Assembly: GCF_021134715.1 (NCBI RefSeq)
Contig: NC_060028.1
Span: 642,501 to 706,500, forward strand
From: Daphnia pulex
Lineage: Eukaryota > Arthropoda > Branchiopoda > Diplostraca > Daphniidae
Direction: 5' to 3'
DNA length: 64,000 nucleotides
Within the stretch, counting starts at the first letter, position 1. Each line of letters starts with the position of its first letter. This document shows, piece by piece, positions 1 through 10,844 of this stretch. The notes beneath the pieces were generated by a model. The model saw only the letters and a list, made by a program, of their open reading frames with translations, had not been told where the DNA came from and searched no databases. The position numbers and the translations under genes are program-made.

Positions 1-71
1 TCCAATTCCTCATCGGCTGCGCTTTACCACCGCCTCTGAGCTGCTTGGCTACTCGAGACCTACAGCACTAA
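1..71 (+). CDS. FEM1-like protein, left-arm copy (3' end only)
   Basis: These 71 bases are the exact reverse complement of the last codons of the FEM1-like gene at 10845-12527 and end with the same TAA at 69-71. The rest of this copy lies left of the window. It reads rightward, toward the palindrome loop, while the right copy reads leftward. Whether the copy is complete cannot be judged here. Confidence 0.8.
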   Translation, partial: QFLIGCALPPPLSCLATRDLQH

Positions 72-626
72 AGTGGCATTCCATTCGACGATGATGCAGA
101 CGACGGTTCCGCCCACTCTACAAGCCATTCTTCATCAACATTAATCAGAACATTCCATATGGAAATTAAAATTTCAGTGTTTAGTTTTACTTTTGATTGA
201 TTTGACACTGTTCTGTCAGTTGCTTTCAATAAATTTCATTTAAAAAAAATACATTGTTTCGCTTATTCATTAGTTTGATTGTTTACCAAGTACCTCACCT
301 AAACGGTGAAAGTCAGAAAAATTTGAGAAATTTACAGCTAATATAGATACCCATTGCCGATTTGGAGTTCTATTTATTTAAATGTCTTTTGATTAGATGC
401 GCACTGCTGGAAGTGACAGAAAAATGAACCGGCTGCAGCGGGAGATTTGTTCACTTGATTGCTGTTTGTTCGACGAATTAGTCTAAAACAGTAGGCCTAT
501 ACCATCCTATTTTTCGAGCGCTATAACAAATCAGTTTTTTGTTTTGAACTGGCTTCCATCCATCGATATAAAATAAAACATTTTGGCGGAGGCATTCGTT
601 TATCAAAACAATGTGCTACTCAGTAT

Positions 627-982
627 AAATGTTCTGGGTTTGATGTTTTTTGACATCGGTTTGACGGATTGTGGAAAAACACTTAATGATCTTGGAGCCG
701 GCCTATTCCTTCCAACGGCGATCTTCCGGCCCTGTCTGGTGGACTAGCTACGACTGAAGGTAGGCTATGACGGTGAAGATGTATAACGTCGGCTGGGTCT
801 TTCTAAATGGCGGAAGCGGAAAAATGGAGGAATTTAAAACTGGCGGAAATTTTTTTTGGGTTTCGCATTTTTCGGTAGCCCCGGTAGGTTATTTCGCTGG
901 ATCGTGTTTCCAGTTTCCACGTCATCCGGCGGAAGAAAAAAAAAACTGTTCGAGCAAAGGGAATTAACACCCGAAATGCGAA
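627..982 (+). repeat. Dispersed ~355-bp segment, left-arm copy
   Basis: This segment occurs three times in the window: here, inverted at 9934-10289, and at 26583-26937 in the same orientation as the right-arm copy. Its edges are defined where the third copy stops matching (TTCGCATTTCGGG at one end, CCCAGAACATTT at the other). It contains a 66-codon open frame that survives in all three copies with changes, but I see no domain in it. It lies just downstream of FEM1-like sequence at each place, so it may simply be FEM1 downstream flank carried along by duplication. Confidence 0.7.
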
Positions 983-1389
983 ATCGACATAACATCAACA
1001 CTTTGCTTTACTTTAAATAAATTTAAACACAAAAGCGCAAAATAATTTTTTAAAGACCGGTAATTTTAAAATTTAAATTTTTTTAAAACAAGATAGCAAA
1101 ATTAAGTGAAAATCAAACCAAATCATGTTACCGTTCATGCTATATAATTGCCAATTTGCCATCAGCCATAATGCAATCTGCTGCTGATATCTGCTAGTCC
1201 GCATAATTGCAACATTTGTTTCACGCACATTATAACAGTCATCGGCAATTTATTTTTAAATCAATGTTTCAAATTTATTTGAGAATTCAATTCCGTTACG
1301 ATTTAATTCTTAGTGCCTTAAAAAATATTCTCATTGTCAATTTAAGTAATAGTTTTTCAATTAAAACGTAGAAAAATGAATATCATAAT

Positions 1390-1790
1390 TGATAACGGTG
1401 GTTTGATGGTCAGCAACACAGGCTGCCATACCAGGGGACTAAGGTTCGAATCTCGGACCAGGCACACATCGAATTTGTTAGCCATAAGCTACCGTAACCT
1501 AGTAACACAAGTGATTGATTCTATTGTTGAGCGCAATAGAGGGCATGCCTAACGGTGAGGCCATGGGACGATACCTGCTAGTACTGCTAGCACTCCGATG
1601 TTCCATGGCTGAAGCATATTATTTCAATATTATATATTAGTAGTACGCTAAAGATTTAGTTGGTTGATCAGCAAAGCTCCTTGGGTCGATCTTTGGGCTC
1701 GTCTAGGTTTCTAAGACCGCGTCCATCGGGCCAACGGATCTAATCGTTAGGACTTCACGTTCTTCGTGGTTGAAGTTTTTTTTTTTTTTA
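1390..1790 (+). repeat. tRNA-derived SINE-like element, left-arm copy
   Basis: A near-consensus RNA polymerase III A box (TGGTTTGATGG, 1399-1409) is followed 34 bases later by a B box (GGTTCGAATCT, 1443-1453), as in a tRNA gene. The sequence between them does not fold as a proper tRNA. About 300 bases of tail follow, ending in a short hairpin (ACTTCAC...GTTGAAGT) and a run of 14 T. This layout fits a tRNA-derived SINE. The family is not recognised and no target-site duplication was found. Confidence 0.55.
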
Positions 1791-2565
1791 ATATAATGTT
1801 ACAAATAATTATAAAACAATTAACAATCATTGATCATCAATGATACAACCGTAAAACGTAGTTCAACTCGGTTGAACTACTCAGCAAAGCGCTTCAACGC
1901 GCAAATCGCTTTTTATTTAGACTAATTCCGTCGACTATAGGCAATCACGGTTGTGCATTGGGTAAGAATAGAAACGCTTCGACAAATAAAACCTAACCAA
2001 CGTTGAAATCTATGCAGTCGTCAGTTAAAATTTGTGTTTTACAAAATGGGTGATAATAAATCGCTATACTCGGAATCTTTGCGGGTAAGCCTTAATCTAC
2101 GCTATGGCGACGCAAACGAGCAAAACCTTATACGCAGAGTAAAACCTTCAGTTTGCCGCAAGAAATTATTCATCGCCTGAATAAAATGGACTACGGAGTA
2201 ATAATAAAAGAATAAAATTTACTGAAATTATAACCAAGTCTGAATTGCATATTGCCAACTGGAAAAGTCTCGTTTGGGACCTACGCGATTACTACCTTAC
2301 GGGTAATGCCAGCAGTTGGCTTCAACCCCTTTCAGCTTTATTAATCGCCCCAGTAATGAAAAACACCAAACTAAAATTTTTTCTACGTCCCTTTTGCTGA
2401 CTTTAAACCCAGAAAAGGGCAGCGACGACCTTTTTTAAATCGATGTCACTCTGCCCTCTCTTACATCACTAAAGAAGGGGTGGAGAGATTTAAAAAACCA
2501 GTAAAAAGAACCCATAACATTCCAAGGACGAATCTAAATGAAAATCAATTAAGTATTAGCAGGTG

Positions 2566-3219
2566 TGAAAATCAAATTAAGAGGGAATGGCTGATACTGG
2601 CATTTGTGGTTTTAGTTTTAGTTTACCAAGTTTATTCCTTACATATTTTCTGGTAGAAGATGCCGATCATTTCCATGTTCTATATTGGTATAAATTCACT
2701 TTGGGTACCAATCAAAACCAGTAAACGGACGATAAATTCACCTGAAAGTAAATGAAAAGCAGAAAAAGAAATTTGTGAATGATGAAATTTTCAAAACCAC
2801 ACCCACAAGAAATAAAAAAAATTTCAAAACCCCATCCGCGTTCACGATTAATTGTTTGATTTAATTAAATGAATGGAAATATGGAATACTATTAAAAGTT
2901 TTAAACCCTGTGGGCGAATGTTGGCAACGTCTTATCTTTTGAAGATGGCACGATACGTGACTCAATCGGACGGTAATATTCCATATTTAATATAGTGGAA
3001 ATTTGGCAGACTGTCTTTGGACTTTGTTCACTCCACATCTTTCTTAAAGGTCAGTTTTCTGTTTGTGTCTGTTCCTAGTTCTGAGTATTTAATTTTGAAG
3101 TGCTAAAGTAGCTAACGTTTTACTTAACTATGTATATACTTATGGTAATTTTATAATTTCTAGCTATTCATAATCTTTAGATGTAAGTACATGTTTAAAT
3201 CTTGTTGTTTTACTTGCAG
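2566..3219. other. Left loop margin and probable 5' leader of homeobox copy 1
   Basis: No gene is recognised at 2566-3000. From about 3012 the sequence matches the upstream region of homeobox copy 2 at about 48655. The shared part includes a conserved donor-like site (CTTAAAG followed by GTCAGT, at 3043-3054), suggesting an untranslated first exon. No initiating ATG was found in this leader in either copy. Confidence 0.5.
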
Positions 3220-4037
3220 ATTATTATCCAGTTGTTTCCACTTTGAAATCTTCTTCTGGATCAGGACGTCAGCGCCACTTTTACGACGAGGTCCAACTGG
3301 AGCTACTGGAAGCAGAGTTCGCCAGGGATCCATTTCCCAATCGAGAAGGTCGTCGCCGCATTGCCCAGTTGATTGGCGTCTCTGAGAAATCGATTATGGT
3401 ATGTCATTTTCATCTAATTCAATTACCTGAAATTAATTTGTTTTCTTGATTGTATTAGTGGTGGTTTCAGAATCGCCGTCGACGAGCCCGCAAACTTGGA
3501 TCTTCAAGAACCGCAACTTCAACTCGCGAAACAAACCGCCAACATCGTCGATCACCGCCTTACGTTTCTCGTCAACGTCGACAAGGTATAAGTTTATATT
3601 GGATTGAAAAGAATTATGGGATTGATTTAACTTTCGTCTTTTGTTTTTAATTTGCAGATACTTACGACTCCGCTCAAGTCCTTCCAACTCCTGGATTCTA
3701 TTCTCATCCACCGGTAGTTCCAGCCCCCGTGGAACCAATCAACTACTCTACGTCCGGATCATCATCGTCGTCGCCACTTCAATCCGAATGGCTTGCTACC
3801 AGCTGTCCACAAGACGTCGTTAGTCCCCAGTCCAACTACAATAACTCGGATGGAACGCATCAGCAACCACAGCAGCAAGACTATTCCTCCTACTACTGGA
3901 ACAACTGGGATTATTCTCCTCCTTTCTATCCAACTACAATGACAAATTCGACTTTTTACTCCAACACTGTTCCTGATCCGTATTCTTCGTCTTACAGTTA
4001 CTATTCACCTGAAACAACAAATCAGTCGTGTACGTAA
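3220..4037 (+). CDS. PRD-like homeobox transcription factor, copy 1
   Basis: Three coding exons are visible: 3220-3398, 3459-3585 and 3658-4037. Phases agree across both introns (60 and 72 bp). They encode a homeodomain followed by a Ser/Tyr/Gln-rich tail. Homeodomain landmarks are R5, Q12, L16, F20, W48, F49, Q50, N51 and R53. Position 47, normally Ile or Val, is Trp. The first intron falls between homeodomain residues 46 and 47, a site characteristic of PRD-class genes, and there is no paired domain. The protein should be a nuclear DNA-binding regulator. The start codon is missing from this stretch and must lie in an upstream exon. A close paralog lies at 48860-49698; this copy ends in NQSCT where the other has NPYYYQYCM. 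The exact family is not recognised. Confidence 0.8.
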
Positions 4038-4531
4038 ATTTGTTAATTGACACCGATTGACACATGATTGACAATAGAATAAATCACGATAAATATCTTA
4101 AAAAGCTTTTACCTTTTTTTTAAAAAAAGTTGGTGAATCAGACGCTACCTATTTACATATTCGACGGCTAATAGATAGTGCCGTGCACAGAGCACGAATG
4201 AATGCCAAGGAGTTATCGGTTTTTCTATGTTTTTCATCAAATTTACTTAACAGATAAGGTATACTGTACCTTCCCGATCGATCAAAATACGCGAGCAATT
4301 TTTGTTACTATTTATTCCAAGAAAAGATTCGTTGCAATATTTAATCGAAAAGTTCATTTTTCAAGTGACCTCGGCAAAATAAAAAAAAAGTCTACCGTCT
4401 CGAGAATGGACCGACATCAAAATTAATACTAAGCGATGCAAATTTCCCGTTTTAAAAAATTTCAATTAAAATTAAGCCCTCCCCACTCGCCCCCCGTGAT
4501 AAACTAAAATTATTTAAACCGTTGAGAACAC
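4038..4531 (+). repeat. Copied 3' flank of homeobox copy 1, ending in a CUB-gene remnant
   Basis: This flank aligns with the flank of homeobox copy 2 (49699-50168). The match ends sharply at 4531, partner 50168. The last 18 bases (4514-4531) correspond to the final codons and stop of the CUB/LDLa gene that follows copy 2 (VFSTV then TAA on the minus strand). At 4514-4531 there is no CUB gene, so the fragment looks like a passenger of the duplication. Confidence 0.65.
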
Positions 4532-4813
4532 TTTGCCAACATCTTAATTTGGTATGCCATGTATTTCTAATACTGCACTTTAAACGACGTTCGAAATGTG
4601 CAAGGAAAATATGTAAGTGAACACAGCAGGAAAAAAACGAAGGACAAATGTCAAATGGAATCAGAAATCCATGTACAATACGAGAAATACCCAAAAGGCC
4701 CAACATTCCTAAGTCCTTACCATCTCGACGCTGTTTTCTTTTCAACAATTTCAAAGGTTTAACGCCAAAGTATTACAGCATGACATTGCGAACTAACATT
4801 GCGATTGCGTTTT

Positions 4814-7392
4814 TTACGCCACATAGCTATATTCAGCCGTTGAATTTTCGGTCCGCTTCAGGTACTCCTTTTCAATTAGTGTCTCGATGTTTTTTTTTAT
4901 CAAGATAATGTCAGGATCGAAACGGGTTTTGGCCAGACTCGACACCTCCCGAATTAAGTCTTTGTGGAGAAGAATCTTCCTATCTTTCATGATTCGAACA
5001 ATTGTAGCCTGGGGAAACACAATAAAAAGAAAAGTCAGATCTCTAATGCATTACGCTAAAATATTCATAAGTTTCTTACCTGAAGGTATAGATTCCTGTC
5101 TAAGTTTACGGAAGAATGCGTCGTCTCGGTTTCTTGGACAGTCTGCTCCTTCTTGGCAGTGTTGCTGATACGAAACTTGGTTCGTTTGTTGCTATAATCC
5201 AAATTGAGGGAAATGACAGTAGAAGCTTGGAAAACTTTGACAGTGTCACCAGTTACTGCCAAAAGTTTAGCGTTAACCAATGACTGAACGGTCTTTTGGA
5301 AATGATCCGGGTTAAGCTTCGTGGCTTCCATGAGTTCTCCACAAGTCAAGGAATCGGTCTTTTGAAACTCAAGAAACATTGCCATTTCGAAGGTCCCCAT
5401 GGTGATGAAGTAATACTTTTCTTTCAATTTCAGTTTCAGCTCTCCGCAACTCAAGTGATAAAGCCATGTAAGCTTCCGGCCGTCAAACTGTAGACGATAG
5501 AAATTTTCAAATTCCTGGACCGATTTTTCCAACTCTTGGGGTACGGCGAAATCGGTAGGGCAGACTTGTCTAGGCCACGCACCGGTTTTCAAGACGTTGA
5601 TTGAGAAATTGAGACCTAATTCAATCCGATCTTTGTTCAGCAGATTAAACTTGTTGTTCAGGTCTGATGAAACGGACATGTCCGTTAACATCTGATGAAG
5701 TTTGTTGGTAAACTCAAATCCGCATGCCAGTTTCAATCGGCTGATCATTTCCTGTTCAGCGTCCATACTTTGACTCTGTTGTTGAATTAGTCGAGTTCCC
5801 AACAGCAGTGAGTAAAATTTTTGAAACACGTCCTTGTCGTCGATGTACTTGAATACAGTAATGCACTGTGTTAACTTATCGTCAACTTCGGTGTCACAAA
5901 AGCCTTTTGTTGACTTTTTCAAGAGTGTGTCAGAGTATCTGGCTAGTTTTTCTGGATGAGACTTGGAATGTTGTCCAGTAATGATGAGGTTATGTTTGAC
6001 GACTGCAGTACAGGCATTATCTAGAGCGCTGCTAAATAGCTGATCATTACTGAAAACAGTGTTGGTGATCTCTTTGTACTTGGAGTGGAATCTATGCATG
6101 CCCTCTACGAACTGGTGAAATTTGTTGTCTCCTGACAGGTTAGCCACTGTTCGCAATCCTTCTTGTGTGATGTGTTCCTGGAAGTGCGAGACTAGAACAG
6201 TCAAACCTCCCGGAATCGACTAAACAAATTTTCGAAAACATTAAAATTTATGCTACAAGGCATTAAGATTAGCTCTCACCTTCAATAGCTCGTACGCATT
6301 TCCAAGATTTTTATATTGTTGTTGTTCCTGCATCTTCGGGCACTCGTTGTGGATAGCCGCCAAGTTATCTGCTATCATCTTTTTTTCGAATTCACTTCGA
6401 ACTTTACTGTAGGAACTTGGTTGCAAGAATTTCTGACTGCGTAAATCTTCTTCGTCCCGACGTTGCAAAGCTTTTTCCATGTACAAGGAAATTTTGCATT
6501 CCTGTAACAAGCGACTAGCTTCTTGCCTAAATTTGACAAACAACTATAATATGCAACTTTTTACCTTTAATCAATTTTTTTTTACCCGTAATATTCTCCA
6601 GTGGCTTCCAGAAATGGCCTTTCAAAAACGGTTTCATAAAGTACCATCTTGTTGTGTTCCTTGTTCTCTGTAACTGTAACCAATGACTGAATCACACCCT
6701 TAATTGTTGATGACTTTTCATTGTACAAAGATTGTCCAGTTCGGTCACAATGTATGCCTCCCAAAAGTAATCTCAGCAAGTTGGATTTCAATGGCTCAAT
6801 CATACACTTCTTCCACAAATCCAAACCTAGTAAGCAAGTTTTGATATAACGATTCAATACACCAAAATATTACAGATAGTGATTTATACCTAATGCACCA
6901 ATTTCTTTCATTAGTTTAGGTAATTTAAAATCACCCCCCTCTGAATGAAGCCTTAGGAGGTCTTCATCAGTTACTCTTGGTTGTTTTTTTATGTGTTCTG
7001 TGTTCAAGTGTCTGTATTTGAATAAAAAATGTATTTAGTACTTGTTTCATTTGAGAACAGAAATTAATAACTTACGTGAACAGATAGTCCAAATTGTACA
7101 TTCCTCGTCTATATTGCTTCCAAAGTTTGTAATACACAGTCAGAAGGTGTTCTTCACTGGTGCCGTTCACTTGGATGAGAAGAGAATTAACATGAGCTTC
7201 TAAAAACATTTTAATTTCTTGGTATAATCTCGAAGCAAAAGTTGGTTTGGCCTTGCACAGGGAAACCACATCACTGATTCCACTATTCCATGCAGTACGA
7301 GGAACAGTTCCCAGAGTAATAAGACCTTCAACTGTTTTTTTTAAAACATCCCAAGTTTCGCCAAAGTCTACACGTTTTTGTTGAAGAGACAT
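4814..7392 (-). CDS. CUL2: Cullin-2, scaffold of CRL2 ubiquitin ligases
   Basis: Six coding exons (7392-7076, 7011-6890, 6826-6586, 6526-6280, 6219-5080, 5008-4814) splice to exactly 2,262 bases, 753 residues, close to the 745 of human CUL2. The N-terminus (MSLQQKRVDFGETWDVL) follows CUL2 rather than other cullins. The cullin-homology region includes FKYIDDKDVFQKFY. The C-terminal winged helix has the neddylation motif IVRIMKDRK with the acceptor Lys at about residue 697 and ends in EYSYVA. CUL2 binds Elongin B/C with VHL-box receptors at its N-terminus and RBX1 at its C-terminus. No break was seen. The gene sits in the palindrome loop. Confidence 0.95.
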
Positions 7393-8350
7393 TTTGTGCA
7401 GTAAGTCCTAAACTACAGATAATATTGATATTGTCAAATATCAATGAAAAGACCTTATTTACTTTTAGTAGGCACAGACTAAGATTATAAAGACGACTAT
7501 CTCCTATACAGCCAGTGAGGATCATGCTCGTGGCTCCCGCTGCGGCGCTGCGATCGACTTGGAGGAGACTTTTCTGTGAATCTTTATCCCTACTGATTGG
7601 AGTCTTCACACACCTTAATTTTAAAAATTGACTTTTTGTGCTACATTTTTACTTTTTACTTTGTTATTTTGTTCGTGATTTCTTGATCCCGTAATGAAAA
7701 TGTAAAAAAGATTGGTTTATGTATTTGTGCCGTAATAAATTGGTTTTATAGACACCCTTTCTCGCTTATTTTGTGACGAATTATAATGAATCGTGAAACG
7801 CTGGATTCTTGTGTCGTTTGGAATTCAAGATAATTTAGGCGCGATGTGTGAATTATGATATTTATGTTGTACGAATCAAGTAACAAAACCCAGAAATATT
7901 ATGTTATTCATTAAATTAATCAATATGTTACAAATTTTATCATTAAATTGACTTTATTTATTTTGACTTTTTTTACATATCGCATATGTGATCAACTTTT
8001 ATCACAACATTGTATCGTAAAAATGAAATAATTTTAACGCGGAACAAATTTGGCAAGTCTCATAAAATGAGATACTGATAACGGATGCACTCAATATTAC
8101 TTTTAGTTGCTAAGTTGATCTATCTACCTTAAATTGAATTGTTTACATTCACCATTCAATAAAAAAAATATCAAAGACAAATATAAGAAAACAAAAGCAA
8201 AATTGTGAATTTTACTTTTCTGTGTGTTGTGGCCACAGCGAAGTGCCGATTGCGGTTGTTTTATAGGTTGATATCCAACCGCAGAAATATCCAATAAAAT
8301 TCAGAAAGGTTTCCTTGATGCAAAAAAAAAGTTGCGTGAATGCAGTGCAG
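7393..8350. other. CUL2 upstream region
   Basis: The first ~200 bases are probably CUL2 leader and promoter; no clear TATA box was seen. The rest, up to the arm boundary at 8351, is AT-rich with no recognisable gene or repeat. Confidence 0.5.
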
Positions 8351-9125
8351 CACCTGCTAATACTTAATTGATTTTCATTTAGATTCGTCCTTGGAATGTT
8401 ATGGGTTCTTTTTACTGGTTTTTTAAATCTCTCCACCCCTTCTTTAGTGATGTAAGAGAGGGCAGAGTGACATCGATTTAAAAAAGGTCGTCGCTGCCCT
8501 TTTCTGGGTTTAAAGTCAGCAAAAGGGACGTAGAAAAAATTTTAGTTTGGTGTTTTTCATTACTGGGGCGATTAATAAAGCTGAAAGGGGTTGAAGCCAA
8601 CTGCTGGCATTACCCGTAAGGTAGTAATCGCGTAGGTCCCAAACGAGACTTTTCCAGTTGGCAATATGCAATTCAGACTTGGTTATAATTTCAGTAAATT
8701 TTATTCTTTTATTATTACTCCGTAGTCCATTTTATTCAGGCGATGAATAATTTCTTGCGGCAAACTGAAGGTTTTACTCTGCGTATAAGGTTTTGCTCGT
8801 TTGCGTCGCCATAGCGTAGATTAAGGCTTACCCGCAAAGATTCCGAGTATAGCGATTTATTATCACCCATTTTGTAAAACACAAATTTTAACTGACGACT
8901 GCATAGATTTCAACGTTGGTTAGGTTTTATTTGTCGAAGCGTTTCTATTCTTACCCAATGCACAACCGTGATTGCCTATAGTCGACGGAATTAGTCTAAA
9001 TAAAAAGCGATTTGCGCGTTGAAGCGCTTTGCTGAGTAGTTCAACCGAGTTGAACTACGTTTTACGGTTGTATCATTGATGATCAATGATTGTTAATTGT
9101 TTTATAATTATTTGTAACATTATAT

Positions 9126-9526
9126 TAAAAAAAAAAAAAACTTCAACCACGAAGAACGTGAAGTCCTAACGATTAGATCCGTTGGCCCGATGGACGCGGT
9201 CTTAGAAACCTAGACGAGCCCAAAGATCGACCCAAGGAGCTTTGCTGATCAACCAACTAAATCTTTAGCGTACTACTAATATATAATATTGAAATAATAT
9301 GCTTCAGCCATGGAACATCGGAGTGCTAGCAGTACTAGCAGGTATCGTCCCATGGCCTCACCGTTAGGCATGCCCTCTATTGCGCTCAACAATAGAATCA
9401 ATCACTTGTGTTACTAGGTTACGGTAGCTTATGGCTAACAAATTCGATGTGTGCCTGGTCCGAGATTCGAACCTTAGTCCCCTGGTATGGCAGCCTGTGT
9501 TGCTGACCATCAAACCACCGTTATCA
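9126..9526 (-). repeat. tRNA-derived SINE-like element, right-arm copy
   Basis: This is the reverse-complement copy of the element at 1390-1790, carried by the palindrome rather than inserted independently. A box, B box, tail hairpin and homopolymer are unchanged. Confidence 0.55.
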
Positions 9527-9933
9527 ATTATGATATTCATTTTTCTACGTTTTAATTGAAAAACTATTACTTAAATTGACAATGAGAATATTTTTTAAGG
9601 CACTAAGAATTAAATCGTAACGGAATTGAATTCTCAAATAAATTTGAAACATTGATTTAAAAATAAATTGCCGATGACTGTTATAATGTGCGTGAAACAA
9701 ATGTTGCAATTATGCGGACTAGCAGATATCAGCAGCAGATTGCATTATGGCTGATGGCAAATTGGCAATTATATAGCATGAACGGTAACATGATTTGGTT
9801 TGATTTTCACTTAATTTTGCTATCTTGTTTTAAAAAAATTTAAATTTTAAAATTACCGGTCTTTAAAAAATTATTTTGCGCTTTTGTGTTTAAATTTATT
9901 TAAAGTAAAGCAAAGTGTTGATGTTATGTCGAT

Positions 9934-10289
9934 TTCGCATTTCGGGTGTTAATTCCCTTTGCTCGAACAGTTTTTTTTTTCTTCCGCCGGATGACGTGGA
10001 AACTGGAAACACGATCCAGCGAAATAACCTACCGGGGCTACCGAAAAATGCGAAACCCAAAAAAAATTTCCGCCAGTTTTAAATTCCTCCATTTTTCCGC
10101 TTCCGCCATTTAGAAAGACCCAGCCGACGTTATACATCTTCACCGTCATAGCCTACCTTCAGTCGTAGCTAGTCCACCAGACAGGGCCGGAAGATCGCCG
10201 TTGGAAGGAATAGGCCGGCTCCAAGATCATTAAGTGTTTTTCCACAATCCGTCAAACCGATGTCAAAAAACATCAAACCCAGAACATTT
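9934..10289 (-). repeat. Dispersed ~355-bp segment, right-arm copy
   Basis: This is the mirror of 627-982. The third copy at 26583-26937 is collinear with it. It lies about 550 bp downstream of the FEM1-like stop codon. Confidence 0.7.
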
Positions 10290-10844
10290 ATACTGAGTAG
10301 CACATTGTTTTGATAAACGAATGCCTCCGCCAAAATGTTTTATTTTATATCGATGGATGGAAGCCAGTTCAAAACAAAAAACTGATTTGTTATAGCGCTC
10401 GAAAAATAGGATGGTATAGGCCTACTGTTTTAGACTAATTCGTCGAACAAACAGCAATCAAGTGAACAAATCTCCCGCTGCAGCCGGTTCATTTTTCTGT
10501 CACTTCCAGCAGTGCGCATCTAATCAAAAGACATTTAAATAAATAGAACTCCAAATCGGCAATGGGTATCTATATTAGCTGTAAATTTCTCAAATTTTTC
10601 TGACTTTCACCGTTTAGGTGAGGTACTTGGTAAACAATCAAACTAATGAATAAGCGAAACAATGTATTTTTTTTAAATGAAATTTATTGAAAGCAACTGA
10701 CAGAACAGTGTCAAATCAATCAAAAGTAAAACTAAACACTGAAATTTTAATTTCCATATGGAATGTTCTGATTAATGTTGATGAAGAATGGCTTGTAGAG
10801 TGGGCGGAACCGTCGTCTGCATCATCGTCGAATGGAATGCCACT

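Larger units (their letters stand above)
1..2565 (+). repeat. Left arm of a large palindrome
   Basis: This segment is the reverse complement of 8351-10915. Paired positions always sum to 10916, so there is no net indel over 2,565 bp, and every stretch I compared by eye was identical, including a 14-base homopolymer. Pairing stops after base 2565 (partner 8351). The outer end runs off the window, so the true arm is longer. Contents from the outside in are a FEM1-like gene tail, a 355-bp dispersed segment, a SINE-like repeat and about 800 bp of sequence I do not recognise. The near-identity implies very recent duplication, gene conversion, or an assembly artefact. Confidence 0.95.

Noticed and set aside
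767-967. 66-codon frame repeated three times (also 9949-10149 and 26598-26795)
   Set aside because: The frame lies in a duplicated non-coding segment, has no domain, and changes length and residues in the third copy, so I treat it as part of a repeat, not a gene.
2046-2087. Possible first exon (ATGGGTGATAATAAATCG...) with an upstream TCAGTT and a GTAAGC donor
   Set aside because: No second exon can be found before the arm ends, and nothing supports the frame beyond 13 codons.
7328-7609. 93-codon frame overlapping the CUL2 start
   Set aside because: It overlaps CUL2 exon 1 in another frame and the rest is probably leader. It has no domain.
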